Source of the DNA: Lachnospiraceae bacterium | GTDB taxonomy: Bacteria; Bacillota; Clostridia; Lachnospirales; Lachnospiraceae | Reading direction: 5' to 3' | Assembly (NCBI GenBank): GCA_017394885.1 | Contig: JAFPWO010000010.1 | Span: 1 to 64,000, forward strand | Length of the DNA: 64,000 nucleotides | Part shown: positions 33,753 to 41,310 of the stretch, piece after piece | Layout: every line of letters begins with the position of its first letter | Position numbering within the stretch: position 1 is the stretch's first letter | Program-made: the position numbers and the translations under genes | The notes under the pieces: model-generated | Databases searched by the model: none | Told to the model about the DNA's origin: nothing | Seen by the model: only the letters and a program-made list of their open reading frames with translations

Positions 33753-35096
33753 CTACTCCTTCTCTATCACGATCCGGTCGGACACTTCCGTCACGGTCCC
33801 GCGGATGCTCGCGTGGATATTTGAGCCGAGCTTTCCTTCCGGGATCGCCGCGATGAGGTCTCCTTCCTTTACCTTTGTCCCGGCCGTGACCGTCGGGACA
33901 GACGGCGCGCCGGCGCTCATCTTGAGCGGGATCATCACCCGGGAAGGATTCCCGTATACCAGTTCGTCGATCTCAATATCATAATAGGCATGTACGCCCG
34001 CGCGGGCCGCGACCCGCTCCGAAGGCGCCTTCCGTTCTTCTCTTTCTTCATGCGGAATCCACACGCTCTCCCGCCGCTCATAGCGGATGCCGGCCGCGGC
34101 CAGCTCTTTTTTGAGTTCCGCATTGATGCGGCGCGGCTGCAGGCCCATCGGGCAGGCATAGGCCTCGCAGATCCCGCACTCGCAGCAGATCTGCGCATTG
34201 CGGATATCCGGGTCATTCAGCAGCTCTTTGATATCCGCGCCGCCGGCCATCTTCCGCATGATGCGGTGCGGCCGGAGCGGATGCCCCAGCAGATGCCGCG
34301 GGCAAAGCTGCGTACAGGTCGTGCACTGAATGCAGGCCGAGCGGGCTCTGCGCAGCATGGTCCGGATATCGGCCGCGCTCGTGGCGGCATAGGCGGCGCC
34401 GGCCGGAAGGACGAGGATCCCCGAGGTGGTCTTGGTGACCGGGGTATTCCCGGCCGCGGACTGCGCAAGCGGCCGGCCCATCATCGGTCCGCCGAGGACG
34501 ATGGTGTAGGTATCCCGCTTTGCGCCGCCGGCCAGTTCGATGCAGGAAGCGATATCCGTTCCGACGGGAACGCAGAGGATGGCAGGATGCCGCACCTCTC
34601 CCGTGACCGTCAGATATTTATAAATAAACGGATAGCCTTTTACGGCCAGCCCGACGGAATACATCGTGGCCACGTTGCAGACGACCGCCCCCACTTCGGA
34701 GGGAAGGCCGCCCGGCGGGACCACCCGCCCCGTTACCTCATAGACCAGGGTCTGTTCATCGCCGGCCGGATAAAAGCTCTCCAGCGTATGGATCTCCACC
34801 GGGGACGCGGCTTTCCGGATGGCCTCCTTCAGCGCTTCGATTTCTTCTTCGTAATGCGCTTTCAGGGCGATCACCGCTCTGGGGATCGCCAGCTCCGAGA
34901 TGACGGCGTCCATCGCGGCTATGATCTTCTCCGCCTTGTGGCGCATCATCCAGCGGTCGTTGCGCAGAAGCGGTTCACACTCCGCCCCGTTGACGATCAG
35001 GACCTCAAAGCGGCCCTTCAGCTTTATGTGAGTCGGGAAACCCGCGCCGCCGCAGCCGATGACGCCGGCCGCCGCAATCTGTTCCAGCAAACTCAT
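33753..35096 (-). CDS. pduS: PduS-like BMC electron-transfer flavoprotein (RnfC/Nqo1-like fold with SLBB domain)
   Basis: The 447-residue protein has an N-terminal nucleotide/FMN region GVIGCGGAGFPTHIKL, an SLBB-type middle (about 160-240) and two ferredoxin-like clusters at Cys255, 258, 261, 265 and Cys304-315. A C-terminal lipoyl-like beta domain follows. PduS is a cob(III)alamin/cob(II)alamin reductase and can pair with PduT for electron movement in or out of the compartment. Here it could reduce cobalamin for EutT or recycle the NADH made by EutE. No separate eut alcohol dehydrogenase is present, which makes the second role attractive. Confidence 0.88.
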   Translation of the reverse strand: MSLLEQIAAAGVIGCGGAGFPTHIKLKGRFEVLIVNGAECEPLLRNDRWMMRHKAEKIIAAMDAVISELAIPRAVIALKAHYEEEIEALKEAIRKAASPVEIHTLESFYPAGDEQTLVYEVTGRVVPPGGLPSEVGAVVCNVATMYSVGLAVKGYPFIYKYLTVTGEVRHPAILCVPVGTDIASCIELAGGAKRDTYTIVLGGPMMGRPLAQSAAGNTPVTKTTSGILVLPAGAAYAATSAADIRTMLRRARSACIQCTTCTQLCPRHLLGHPLRPHRIMRKMAGGADIKELLNDPDIRNAQICCECGICEAYACPMGLQPRRINAELKKELAAAGIRYERRESVWIPHEEREERKAPSERVAARAGVHAYYDIEIDELVYGNPSRVMIPLKMSAGAPSVPTVTAGTKVKEGDLIAAIPEGKLGSNIHASIRGTVTEVSDRIVIEKE

Positions 35097-35115
35097 GACT
35101 CACTGCTCCTTATTC

Positions 35116-35406
35116 TTATGCCTGTACTTTCTTTCTTGCCTTTTCCCGCTCGACCTCGACGGTATCGATGATCGCGACGATCGCCATGTCTGCGGGAATA
35201 TTATCGTTGCCGAAGGCCTTGCGGGCCGTGCTGCCGGAAACGACCAGCACCTGCTCTCCCACCCCGGCGCCGACGATATCCGCCGCCACGTAGGTGTGTT
35301 CAGGGCCTTCCGTATCTTCTTCTTTGACCAGCATCAGCTTCAGGCCTTCCAGATTCGGCTCTTTCTTGGTGGCCCAGATATGACCGACTACTCTGCAAAT
35401 AATCAT
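35116..35406 (-). CDS. eutN: BMC vertex protein EutN/CcmL family
   Basis: The 96-residue protein is the pentameric cap of BMC shells. It begins MIICRVVGHIWATKKEPNL and contains VAADIVGAGVGEQVLVVSGS and DMAIVAIIDTVEVE, which are the standard blocks of the EutN/PduN/CcmL family. One vertex gene per operon is usual. It is followed by the PduS-like gene after 19 bases. Confidence 0.95.
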   Translation of the reverse strand: MIICRVVGHIWATKKEPNLEGLKLMLVKEEDTEGPEHTYVAADIVGAGVGEQVLVVSGSTARKAFGNDNIPADMAIVAIIDTVEVEREKARKKVQA

Positions 35407-35419
35407 AGCAATTCTCCGT

Positions 35420-36109
35420 TCAATCCTCGTATTTGAGTGTTACCTTCCGCCTTATGAAAACATCCCGTGCCGAGGGAGTCAGGATCGCGTCCCGCGGAAG
35501 GATGAGCTCCTCCGGCGCATCCGCCGTCATCTTCAGCGCCGCATCTTCGGTGATCAGGCGGCTCCGGTTCGGTCTCGCGCTGCCGGTCACGGCCGCCGCG
35601 GGCGGCGCCGCAAACTTAGCCGGCTTCGCGGGGATCTCTTCCCAGGTATTGAGCCGCTGCGGCGTCATCAGCTTCACGCCGAAGCCTTCCAGGGTGCGAA
35701 CATACCCTTCCAGCTTCCCGTACAGGCCGGGGCTCGCCTTGCCGGCGAACCGGCGGTGCGGCAGCGCGCTTTCCAGAAGCGCCGCTTCTTTCCCTTCCAG
35801 CAGCGCGGAGATCACCGCGCAGCAGGCCGCATCCGACGGTCTCCCGAGGGCGATATCCGCCAGCTGCAGCAGGGTCAGTTCGGTTATGATCAGCGTATCG
35901 TACCCGCTGATATCCCGGCAGCCCTCATACTCCGAGAGCGGACACAGTTCCGTCCCCGCCTTAAGCTTCGCCGGGACTTTTCCGATGTCGCCGACGATCA
36001 GCGCCTTCTTTTTCCCGCCGCACGCTGCGGCCGGGCAGGGCGCCGGCGCGGCGTTTACGATCTCTTCGACAACCTGCCGGATGATCTTCTCCAGTTCTTT
36101 CTGTTCCAT
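35420..36109 (-). CDS. Uncharacterised BMC-operon protein with N-terminal encapsulation-like helix
   Basis: This 229-residue protein has no assigned activity that I can defend. Residues 2-19 (KELEKIIRQVVEEIV) form an amphipathic helix like those that target cargo to BMCs. A Cys/Ala/Pro linker (21-31) and an alpha/beta core (35-150) with ALIVGDIGKVPAKL and YDTLIITELTLLQLADIALG follow, then a Pro/Ala linker (160-180) and a C-terminal segment with TPSARD (211-216). The core recalls the family annotated only as ethanolamine utilization protein in Firmicute eut operons. It lies between pduL and eutN. The C-terminal segment resembles the N-terminus of the EutT encoded two genes upstream. Confidence 0.7.
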   Translation of the reverse strand: MEQKELEKIIRQVVEEIVNAAPAPCPAAACGGKKKALIVGDIGKVPAKLKAGTELCPLSEYEGCRDISGYDTLIITELTLLQLADIALGRPSDAACCAVISALLEGKEAALLESALPHRRFAGKASPGLYGKLEGYVRTLEGFGVKLMTPQRLNTWEEIPAKPAKFAAPPAAAVTGSARPNRSRLITEDAALKMTADAPEELILPRDAILTPSARDVFIRRKVTLKYED

Positions 36110-36113
36110 TTCT

Positions 36114-36782
36114 TTATCCCCGCTTAACGATCGTGCCGACCGTATCCGGCTTCACCATCGCCGCATTGGCCTCATCCACATCGATATGAACCGCGAGCCC
36201 CGCATCGTCACTGACCCGGACGATGATCCCGTCCAGCGTAAGCGGCCGCTCCGTCTCCATCCGGACCGAAAGCTGCTGCCCGTTGTGCACGCGGTACTTT
36301 TCAGCCTGCTCCGGCGTCATATGGACATGGGCCCGCGCGATGATCGTACTGGACCGGGCCTCATAAATTCCGGCCGGGCCCATGAGCAGCACGTCCTCTG
36401 CTCCTTCCAGCTCTCCGCTCAGGCGAACCGGCGGTTTTATGCCCAGCGCGCGGGCATCCGTGGCGGAGAGCTCCACCTGCACATAGTTCCGCACCGGTCC
36501 CAGGACCGATACCCGCGCCAGTTCGCCTTTCCGTGTCACCAGCTTGACCTGTTCCTCCGAGAGGAACTGCCCCTTCTGACTTAGGTCTTTTTTCGGGGTC
36601 AGCCGGTAGCCTTTTCCGAACAGAATATCCAGGGCCTCCCGCGTCAGATGCACATGGCGCGCCGACATCTCCACCGGGATCGGCGGCTCATCCTTCTCCG
36701 CCTCCCCGGCGCAGGAACGGCCGTACTGTGCGATCACGCCGGCGACGATATCCCGGATATCCTTTTCGCTGTAATAATTCAT
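36114..36782 (-). CDS. pduL: BMC phosphotransacylase PduL
   Basis: PduL converts acetyl-CoA and phosphate to acetyl phosphate and frees CoA inside the compartment; it is unrelated to Pta. The 222-residue protein has an N-terminal encapsulation-type helix (about 5-20), then two PduL domains with the zinc-ligand motifs HVHL (43-46) and HVHM (152-155). In Firmicute eut loci PduL often takes the place of eutD, as here. It starts within the eutT stop codon (four-base overlap). Confidence 0.93.
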   Translation of the reverse strand: MNYYSEKDIRDIVAGVIAQYGRSCAGEAEKDEPPIPVEMSARHVHLTREALDILFGKGYRLTPKKDLSQKGQFLSEEQVKLVTRKGELARVSVLGPVRNYVQVELSATDARALGIKPPVRLSGELEGAEDVLLMGPAGIYEARSSTIIARAHVHMTPEQAEKYRVHNGQQLSVRMETERPLTLDGIIVRVSDDAGLAVHIDVDEANAAMVKPDTVGTIVKRG

Positions 36783-37558
36783 CGTTTCGTCTCCCGATCA
36801 TAGAAGTGCGCCGCCTCCCGGCAGAACAGGATATAGACGCAGCTGGAAAGCCGGTTCATGCCTTCTATGATATCCATGCGCGTTCCCGATCCGTCTTCGG
36901 AAAGGAACGCCCTTGCCGCCGCCAGTTCCGCTTCCCGGACCGCGGTCCTCAGTTCGTTGAGGGCCGCGCAGATGCGCCCCATCCGATAATCCGGAATGGG
37001 ATGATCGATCCCCAGCGTTTCTTTCACCTGATGGGAGGCTCTGCGGATCCCGCGGCTGTCCAGTCCCAGCAGATGCATCTCCGGCAGCGTCTCGTCCTTG
37101 ACCTCGCCGGCCAGAATGATGCGTACATAGTCCAGCAGTTCGCCGAGATCCCGGCAAAGCGCATCCTTCCCCGCTTCCGACGCCAGGACCTGCGCCCCGA
37201 TGAACCGGGCCATCAGGCTGTCCAGCTTCCCGCGGAATTCGATGCGGGGATGCGTTTTCGGCACCAGCAGGTTGGCCCGCAGATGCGTCATGCCTTCCCC
37301 CTTCTGTGCGGTCATCTCCCCGGTCCGGGCGTCCTGAAAGATCACTTTCCCGTCCTTCACGGGGATCGGCGTGACCGTCATGGACCGGTAGGGGCCTGCC
37401 GCCCCGCGGAAGCGGAGCGTCATGCCGTGCTCACGGAGGAAATCCTGCGCGGCCGGCGTGACCACCGTGCCTTCTTCCACGCAGTATTCCGCCAGCCCCG
37501 CGCGCCAGTGCGTGCGCAGCTCGCCGTCGGTGAGCACCGTTTTTCCGCTTTTTCCCAT
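36779..37558 (-). CDS. eutT: Ethanolamine-type cobalamin adenosyltransferase EutT
   Basis: EutT adenosylates cobalamin to make the cofactor for EutBC. The 259-residue protein has an N-terminal segment with VVTPAAQDFLREHG and the conserved stretch MTHLRANLLVPKTHPRIEFR, followed by a helical ATR domain. The HX11CCxxC metal motif of Salmonella EutT is not visible; no cysteine lies near the matching region, as I recall also for the metal-independent Listeria enzyme. It follows the two eutM copies and overlaps pduL. Confidence 0.87.
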   Translation of the reverse strand: MGKSGKTVLTDGELRTHWRAGLAEYCVEEGTVVTPAAQDFLREHGMTLRFRGAAGPYRSMTVTPIPVKDGKVIFQDARTGEMTAQKGEGMTHLRANLLVPKTHPRIEFRGKLDSLMARFIGAQVLASEAGKDALCRDLGELLDYVRIILAGEVKDETLPEMHLLGLDSRGIRRASHQVKETLGIDHPIPDYRMGRICAALNELRTAVREAELAAARAFLSEDGSGTRMDIIEGMNRLSSCVYILFCREAAHFYDRETKR

Positions 37559-37584
37559 GGCTGTCTGCTCCCGGTTCCCGCTTC

Positions 37585-37878
37585 TTACTTATCGCTGGTG
37601 TCCAGCGTCGGCAGGATGTGCTCCACATCTTCATGCGGACGCGGGATCACATGGACCGAGAGCAGCTCGCCCACGCGGGACGCCGCCGCCGCGCCGGCAT
37701 CCGTCGCCGCCTTTACCGCGCCGACGTCGCCGCGGACCATGACCGTGACCAGACCACCGCCCACATGGACCTTGCCGATCAGCTTCACATTCGCTGCTTT
37801 GACCATCGCATCGGCCGCCTCGATCGAGCCGACCAGCCCCTTGGTTTCCACCATTCCCAGTGCCATTAATGTAGCCAT
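37585..37878 (-). CDS. eutM: BMC-H shell protein EutM, downstream copy
   Basis: EutM is the main hexagonal shell-tile protein. The 97-residue protein is a single BMC domain with [40 protein letters not shown] and the C-terminal [15 protein letters not shown]. It differs from the neighbouring copy at only three residues (5, 83, 93). The ATG at 37878 follows a GGAGGAAG site; the frame is open further upstream into the spacer, which does not look coding. Both copies lie between eutE and eutT. Confidence 0.95.
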   Translation of the reverse strand: MATLMALGMVETKGLVGSIEAADAMVKAANVKLIGKVHVGGGLVTVMVRGDVGAVKAATDAGAAAASRVGELLSVHVIPRPHEDVEHILPTLDTSDK

Positions 37879-37921
37879 TTTTCTTCCTCCGTTCTTTTCC
37901 GGCTTATTCTTTGCCGCTTTG

Positions 37922-38215
37922 TTACTTATCGCTGGTCTCCAGCGTCGGCAGGATGTGCTCCACGTCATCGTGCGGACGCGGGATCACATGGACCGAGAGC
38001 AGCTCGCCCACGCGGGACGCCGCCGCTGCGCCGGCATCCGTCGCCGCCTTTACCGCGCCGACGTCGCCGCGGACCATGACCGTGACCAGGCCGCCGCCCA
38101 CATGGACCTTGCCGATCAGCTTCACATTCGCCGCTTTCACCATGGCGTCGGCCGCTTCGATCGAACCGACCAGACCTTTTGTTTCCACCATACCCAGTGC
38201 CTGCAGGGTTGCCAT
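37922..38215 (-). CDS. eutM: BMC-H shell protein EutM, upstream copy
   Basis: This 97-residue BMC-H protein is nearly identical to the copy just downstream. It has Gln5, Asp83 and Glu93 where the other has Met5, Glu83 and Asp93; none of these lies in the pore-lining loop around KVHVGGG, so both should build the same hexamer with the same pore. It follows eutE after 51 bases and has its own AGGAGG ribosome site. Two copies may simply raise the dose of the most abundant shell tile. Confidence 0.95.
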   Translation of the reverse strand: MATLQALGMVETKGLVGSIEAADAMVKAANVKLIGKVHVGGGLVTVMVRGDVGAVKAATDAGAAAASRVGELLSVHVIPRPHDDVEHILPTLETSDK

Positions 38216-38266
38216 TTCTTTTTCCTCCTGATTGTTGAAGTTTTTATGTGATTGTGATTACCAGAC

Positions 38267-39748
38267 TTATTTTCCGAGCCGGGCCAGCACCGCCCGGGTG
38301 ATCGCTTCGATATCCTCGCGGCCGAGCATGGACGCCGCCTGCGCGGAAGCGTGTGAAGGGCTGCTTTGCGCAGGACCGTTGCCCCGGAGATCGCTTAATT
38401 CCTTTAATCCGTACGCCACACGGCGGATATTGATCAGATGCATCGGCCCGATATTGTCCGAGGTCGCGCTGCCGCCGACCGCGCCGCATCCAAGGGTGAG
38501 CGCCGGGGCCAGGCCCGTGACCGCGCCGACCCCGCCGAGCGAGCCGGACGTATTGACCAGCAGGCGGGATACCGGTTTCTGCAGGGCAAACTCCCGGATC
38601 ACTTCCTCGTTCCGGCTGTGGATGGTCATGGTGTGGCCCTTGCCTTCCACGAAGAGGATCTCGATGCAGCGCTCGCAGGCTTTCTCCCAGTTCTCCTCCA
38701 CATAGAAGGCCAGCACCGGGCAGAGCTTCTCCCGCGAGTAAGGGTTCTCTTTCCCGGCCGTCGTCTGCGGGGAGATCAGCACCCGGGTGCCGGCCGGGAC
38801 CGAGATTCCGGCCATGTCCGCGATCGTCTGCGCGCTGCGGCCCACGATTTTCGGATTCATGGTCCCGTTCGCCCGCATCAGGAAGCCGCCGAGCTTTTTG
38901 CTCTCCTCTTCGGAGAGGAAGTATCCGCCCTGTCTTTTAGCCTCCTCCATGACCTGCTGCGCGATGGCGCGTTCCGTGATGATGCTCTGCTCCGAAGCGC
39001 AGATCGTCCCGTTGTCAAAGGTCTTGCTTTCGAAGATATGCCGGATCGCCTCGGGGATATCCGCGGAGCGCTCGATATAGGAAGGGCCGTTCCCCGGGCC
39101 CACGCCGAGAGCAGGGTTGCCGGAGCTGTAGGCGGCTCGTACCATCGCCTCCCCGCCGGTCGCGAGGATGATCCCGATATCCGGGTGCCTGAGCAGCGCG
39201 GAAGTCCCTTCTATGGTCGGCATGGTCAGACACTGCACCAGCCCGTCCGGCGCGCCGGCCCCGCGGGCCGCCTTCTCCACGATGCGGAAGGTTTCCAGAA
39301 TGCAGTTTCTGGCCCCGGGATGCGGGCTGATGATGATCGCGTTCCCGGATTTTAAGCAGATCAGGCTTTTGTACATGACCGTGGACGTCGGATTCGTGGA
39401 AGGGATCAGCGCGGCCACGACGCCCATCGGGACGCCGATCTCCGTGATCTTCTTTTCTTTATCCTCCCGCAGGATCCCGACCGTCTTCAGGTCTTTGATG
39501 GCTTCGTAGGTCATCGTACTGCCGAGCTTATTCTTCAGGACCTTATCCTGCCAGATCCCGAAGCCGGTCTCCTCGCAGGCCATCTTGGCGAGCTTTTCCG
39601 CCTCCGCCTCGCAGGCGCGCGCGACGGCACGGACCACGGCGTCGATCTTTTCCTGTCCGAACTTCGCGTATTCCTTCTGCGCCGCTTTGGCTCTCGCAAC
39701 ACAGTTGCGGACTTCCTGAATAGCAAATAAATCTCTGTCAAGTTCCAC
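38267..39748 (-). CDS. eutE: CoA-acylating acetaldehyde dehydrogenase EutE
   Basis: EutE oxidises acetaldehyde to acetyl-CoA with NAD and CoA. The 493-residue protein has an aldehyde dehydrogenase fold with the catalytic Cys250 in NGTICASEQS and the nucleotide region GVGPGNGPSYIERSADI. The last 20 residues (LGREDIEAITRAVLARLGK) form an amphipathic helix joined by a Ser/Ala/Gln linker, a C-terminal encapsulation peptide. The start is GTG at 39748 with AAGGAGGA six bases upstream. The open frame extends 98 codons further across eutL, but that part has no family similarity. Confidence 0.94.
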   Translation of the reverse strand: MELDRDLFAIQEVRNCVARAKAAQKEYAKFGQEKIDAVVRAVARACEAEAEKLAKMACEETGFGIWQDKVLKNKLGSTMTYEAIKDLKTVGILREDKEKKITEIGVPMGVVAALIPSTNPTSTVMYKSLICLKSGNAIIISPHPGARNCILETFRIVEKAARGAGAPDGLVQCLTMPTIEGTSALLRHPDIGIILATGGEAMVRAAYSSGNPALGVGPGNGPSYIERSADIPEAIRHIFESKTFDNGTICASEQSIITERAIAQQVMEEAKRQGGYFLSEEESKKLGGFLMRANGTMNPKIVGRSAQTIADMAGISVPAGTRVLISPQTTAGKENPYSREKLCPVLAFYVEENWEKACERCIEILFVEGKGHTMTIHSRNEEVIREFALQKPVSRLLVNTSGSLGGVGAVTGLAPALTLGCGAVGGSATSDNIGPMHLINIRRVAYGLKELSDLRGNGPAQSSPSHASAQAASMLGREDIEAITRAVLARLGK

Positions 39749-39759
39749 GATCTTCCTCC

Positions 39760-40419
39760 TTATGACTGATACCGGACCGGCGAGGACGCCACCCGGCAGA
39801 CCTGGTCGGCAAATGCCCGGCAGGCGGCCTCGCAGGCGGCCTGTTCTCCGGTCAGCAGGCCTCCGGCGAAGTTGGTCTCCGTCGGCGGCCCGTAGAACAG
39901 CTTCATCTCCACGTCCGCGCTCTTTAAGGCGGCGTCCAGCCCCATCACGGCTTCGGACGGCGGCGCGATCAGATACGCCATGGCCGTGCCCTCCGGCACG
40001 CCGGCTTCCGCGGAAAGATAGCTGCCGGTCCTCGAAATACACTGGGCGTAATACACAACGGAATCATCGTCGTTGGCGCTGTAAAAGCTGGCTTCTTCCT
40101 CGATAAAGTGCGCCGCCGCTTCCAGGCCGCTCCGCACTTCGGCCGGATCCGGCCCGGCCAGGATCCCGATGAACTCCCCGGCCAGTTTCGTGCTCGCGTT
40201 GGAGGATCCGGCGTACATGCTGCGCGCATAAACGACCGTGACGACCGCCTTTTTGGTCGCCTCGTCCAGCGCCGTATAAGCCACGTCGTCGCAATCTGCC
40301 GTAAGGATCCCGACCGATCGGTATCCTTCGGGCAGCTTCAGGGCTTCGCAAAGCGCTTCATCCGCTTTCGGAAGCATCTGAATGCTCAGTACCTGAGCCG
40401 GGACTCTGTCTCCCCGCAT
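39760..40419 (-). CDS. eutL: BMC trimeric shell protein EutL
   Basis: EutL is a tandem, circularly permuted BMC protein that forms trimers with a gated central pore. The 219-residue length is normal. Visible blocks are GYRSVGILTADCDDVAYTAL near the start, YARSMYAGSSNASTKLAGEFIGILAGPDP and, in the second half, PPSEAVMGLDAALKSADVE followed by GGLLTGEQAACEAACRAF. In E. coli EutL binds ethanolamine at the pore, so it may admit substrate. It lies between eutC and eutE, as in most Firmicute eut operons. Confidence 0.95.
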   Translation of the reverse strand: MRGDRVPAQVLSIQMLPKADEALCEALKLPEGYRSVGILTADCDDVAYTALDEATKKAVVTVVYARSMYAGSSNASTKLAGEFIGILAGPDPAEVRSGLEAAAHFIEEEASFYSANDDDSVVYYAQCISRTGSYLSAEAGVPEGTAMAYLIAPPSEAVMGLDAALKSADVEMKLFYGPPTETNFAGGLLTGEQAACEAACRAFADQVCRVASSPVRYQS

Positions 40420-40431
40420 CCTCTTCCTCCT

Positions 40432-41304
40432 CTATTTCACCAGATCCACGCCGCTTTTCTTCTGCTGCAGGATCTTTTCAATCACTTCCGTAATATAGGC
40501 CCCGGCCTCCACCGCCGTCAGCCCGTCCTTATGAATATTGGAAACCACGGTGCGCTTCGCCTCCGGGATGCCGATATGCGCGTCATACACGATATAGGCG
40601 CTCATGCTTTCGGCCGTGGCCAGCCCCGGCCTTTCCCCGATCAGCACGCAGACCACCTTCGCCTTCAGAACTTCCGCGACGTGATCCTCGGCGCCGACAC
40701 GCCCGAAGCGGACAAAGAACGGCGTGCCGAGCTTTAAACCCTTCGCCTGAAGGCCTTCGGTCAGCGCCGGCAGGATCCGCTCCAGATTGGCTTCGATGGC
40801 CGTGGAGCTTAAGCCGTCCGAGGCAAAGATCTGCACATCCGGCTCCGAAATGCATTTTTCCCGGAGCTGCCTCACCGCGTCGTCGCTCAGCTTCCGGCCC
40901 AGATCCGGCCGGGTCAGGTAGGTATCTTTATTGTCGCACTGCGTCTGCACCGTAAACAGCCCCATCCGGCTGATCAGCGTCGGGTCCACGTCCGCAAAGA
41001 CCGCGTCCCGCGCCTTGGCATGGTCCGCGCGCAGGGTGAGCATCGTTTTGGTATTGAGGCGCGGACCGCTCCGGCCGACCCCGATGCGGGCCGTCGTGCG
41101 CTTCTTCATGCGCAGCAGCGCTTCCGGGTCGGCGGCATTTTCAAGCAGCGGAATGGCTTTCTGCTCCGGAGAGGCAAGGTCAGCCCCTTCCGCCGCGGGA
41201 GGCGGTTCCTTCGCCGCGGGGGCCGCATCCGGAAAGGCGCCGCTTTCTTTCAGGCGCCGTACGACTTCTTCTGCGATCCGTTCGATCGTTCTTTCATCCA
41301 GCAC
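40432..41304 (-). CDS. eutC: Ethanolamine ammonia-lyase small subunit
   Basis: EutC is the light chain of the adenosylcobalamin-dependent lyase that splits ethanolamine to acetaldehyde and ammonia. The 290-residue protein begins with an amphipathic helix (residues 3-19, ERTIERIAEEVVRRLKE) and a Pro/Ala linker (24-45), an encapsulation peptide. The conserved subunit follows, with ARIGVGRSGPRLNTKTMLTLRADHA, IFASDGLSSTAIE and VVCVLIGERPGLATAESMSAY. It lies six bases after eutB. Confidence 0.96.
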   Translation of the reverse strand: MLDERTIERIAEEVVRRLKESGAFPDAAPAAKEPPPAAEGADLASPEQKAIPLLENAADPEALLRMKKRTTARIGVGRSGPRLNTKTMLTLRADHAKARDAVFADVDPTLISRMGLFTVQTQCDNKDTYLTRPDLGRKLSDDAVRQLREKCISEPDVQIFASDGLSSTAIEANLERILPALTEGLQAKGLKLGTPFFVRFGRVGAEDHVAEVLKAKVVCVLIGERPGLATAESMSAYIVYDAHIGIPEAKRTVVSNIHKDGLTAVEAGAYITEVIEKILQQKKSGVDLVK

Positions 41305-41310
41305 GGATCC

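Larger units (their letters stand above)
37585..38215 (-). repeat. Tandem duplication of eutM (two 294-base units)
   Basis: The units 37585-37878 and 37922-38215 are direct repeats that encode proteins identical at 94 of 97 positions, separated by 43 bases. Most DNA differences are silent third-position changes in the 5' part of the genes and around residues 83 and 93, while long central stretches are identical in DNA. This points to a recent duplication or ongoing gene conversion. Confidence 0.9.

Noticed and set aside
37585-38215. The repeated DNA as a CRISPR-like or transposon repeat
   Set aside because: The repeat units are complete eutM genes with their own ribosome sites, so gene duplication explains them.
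39749-40042. An N-terminal extension of EutE overlapping eutL
   Set aside because: The residues match no aldehyde dehydrogenase, and a GTG with a strong ribosome site at 39748 gives the normal length.
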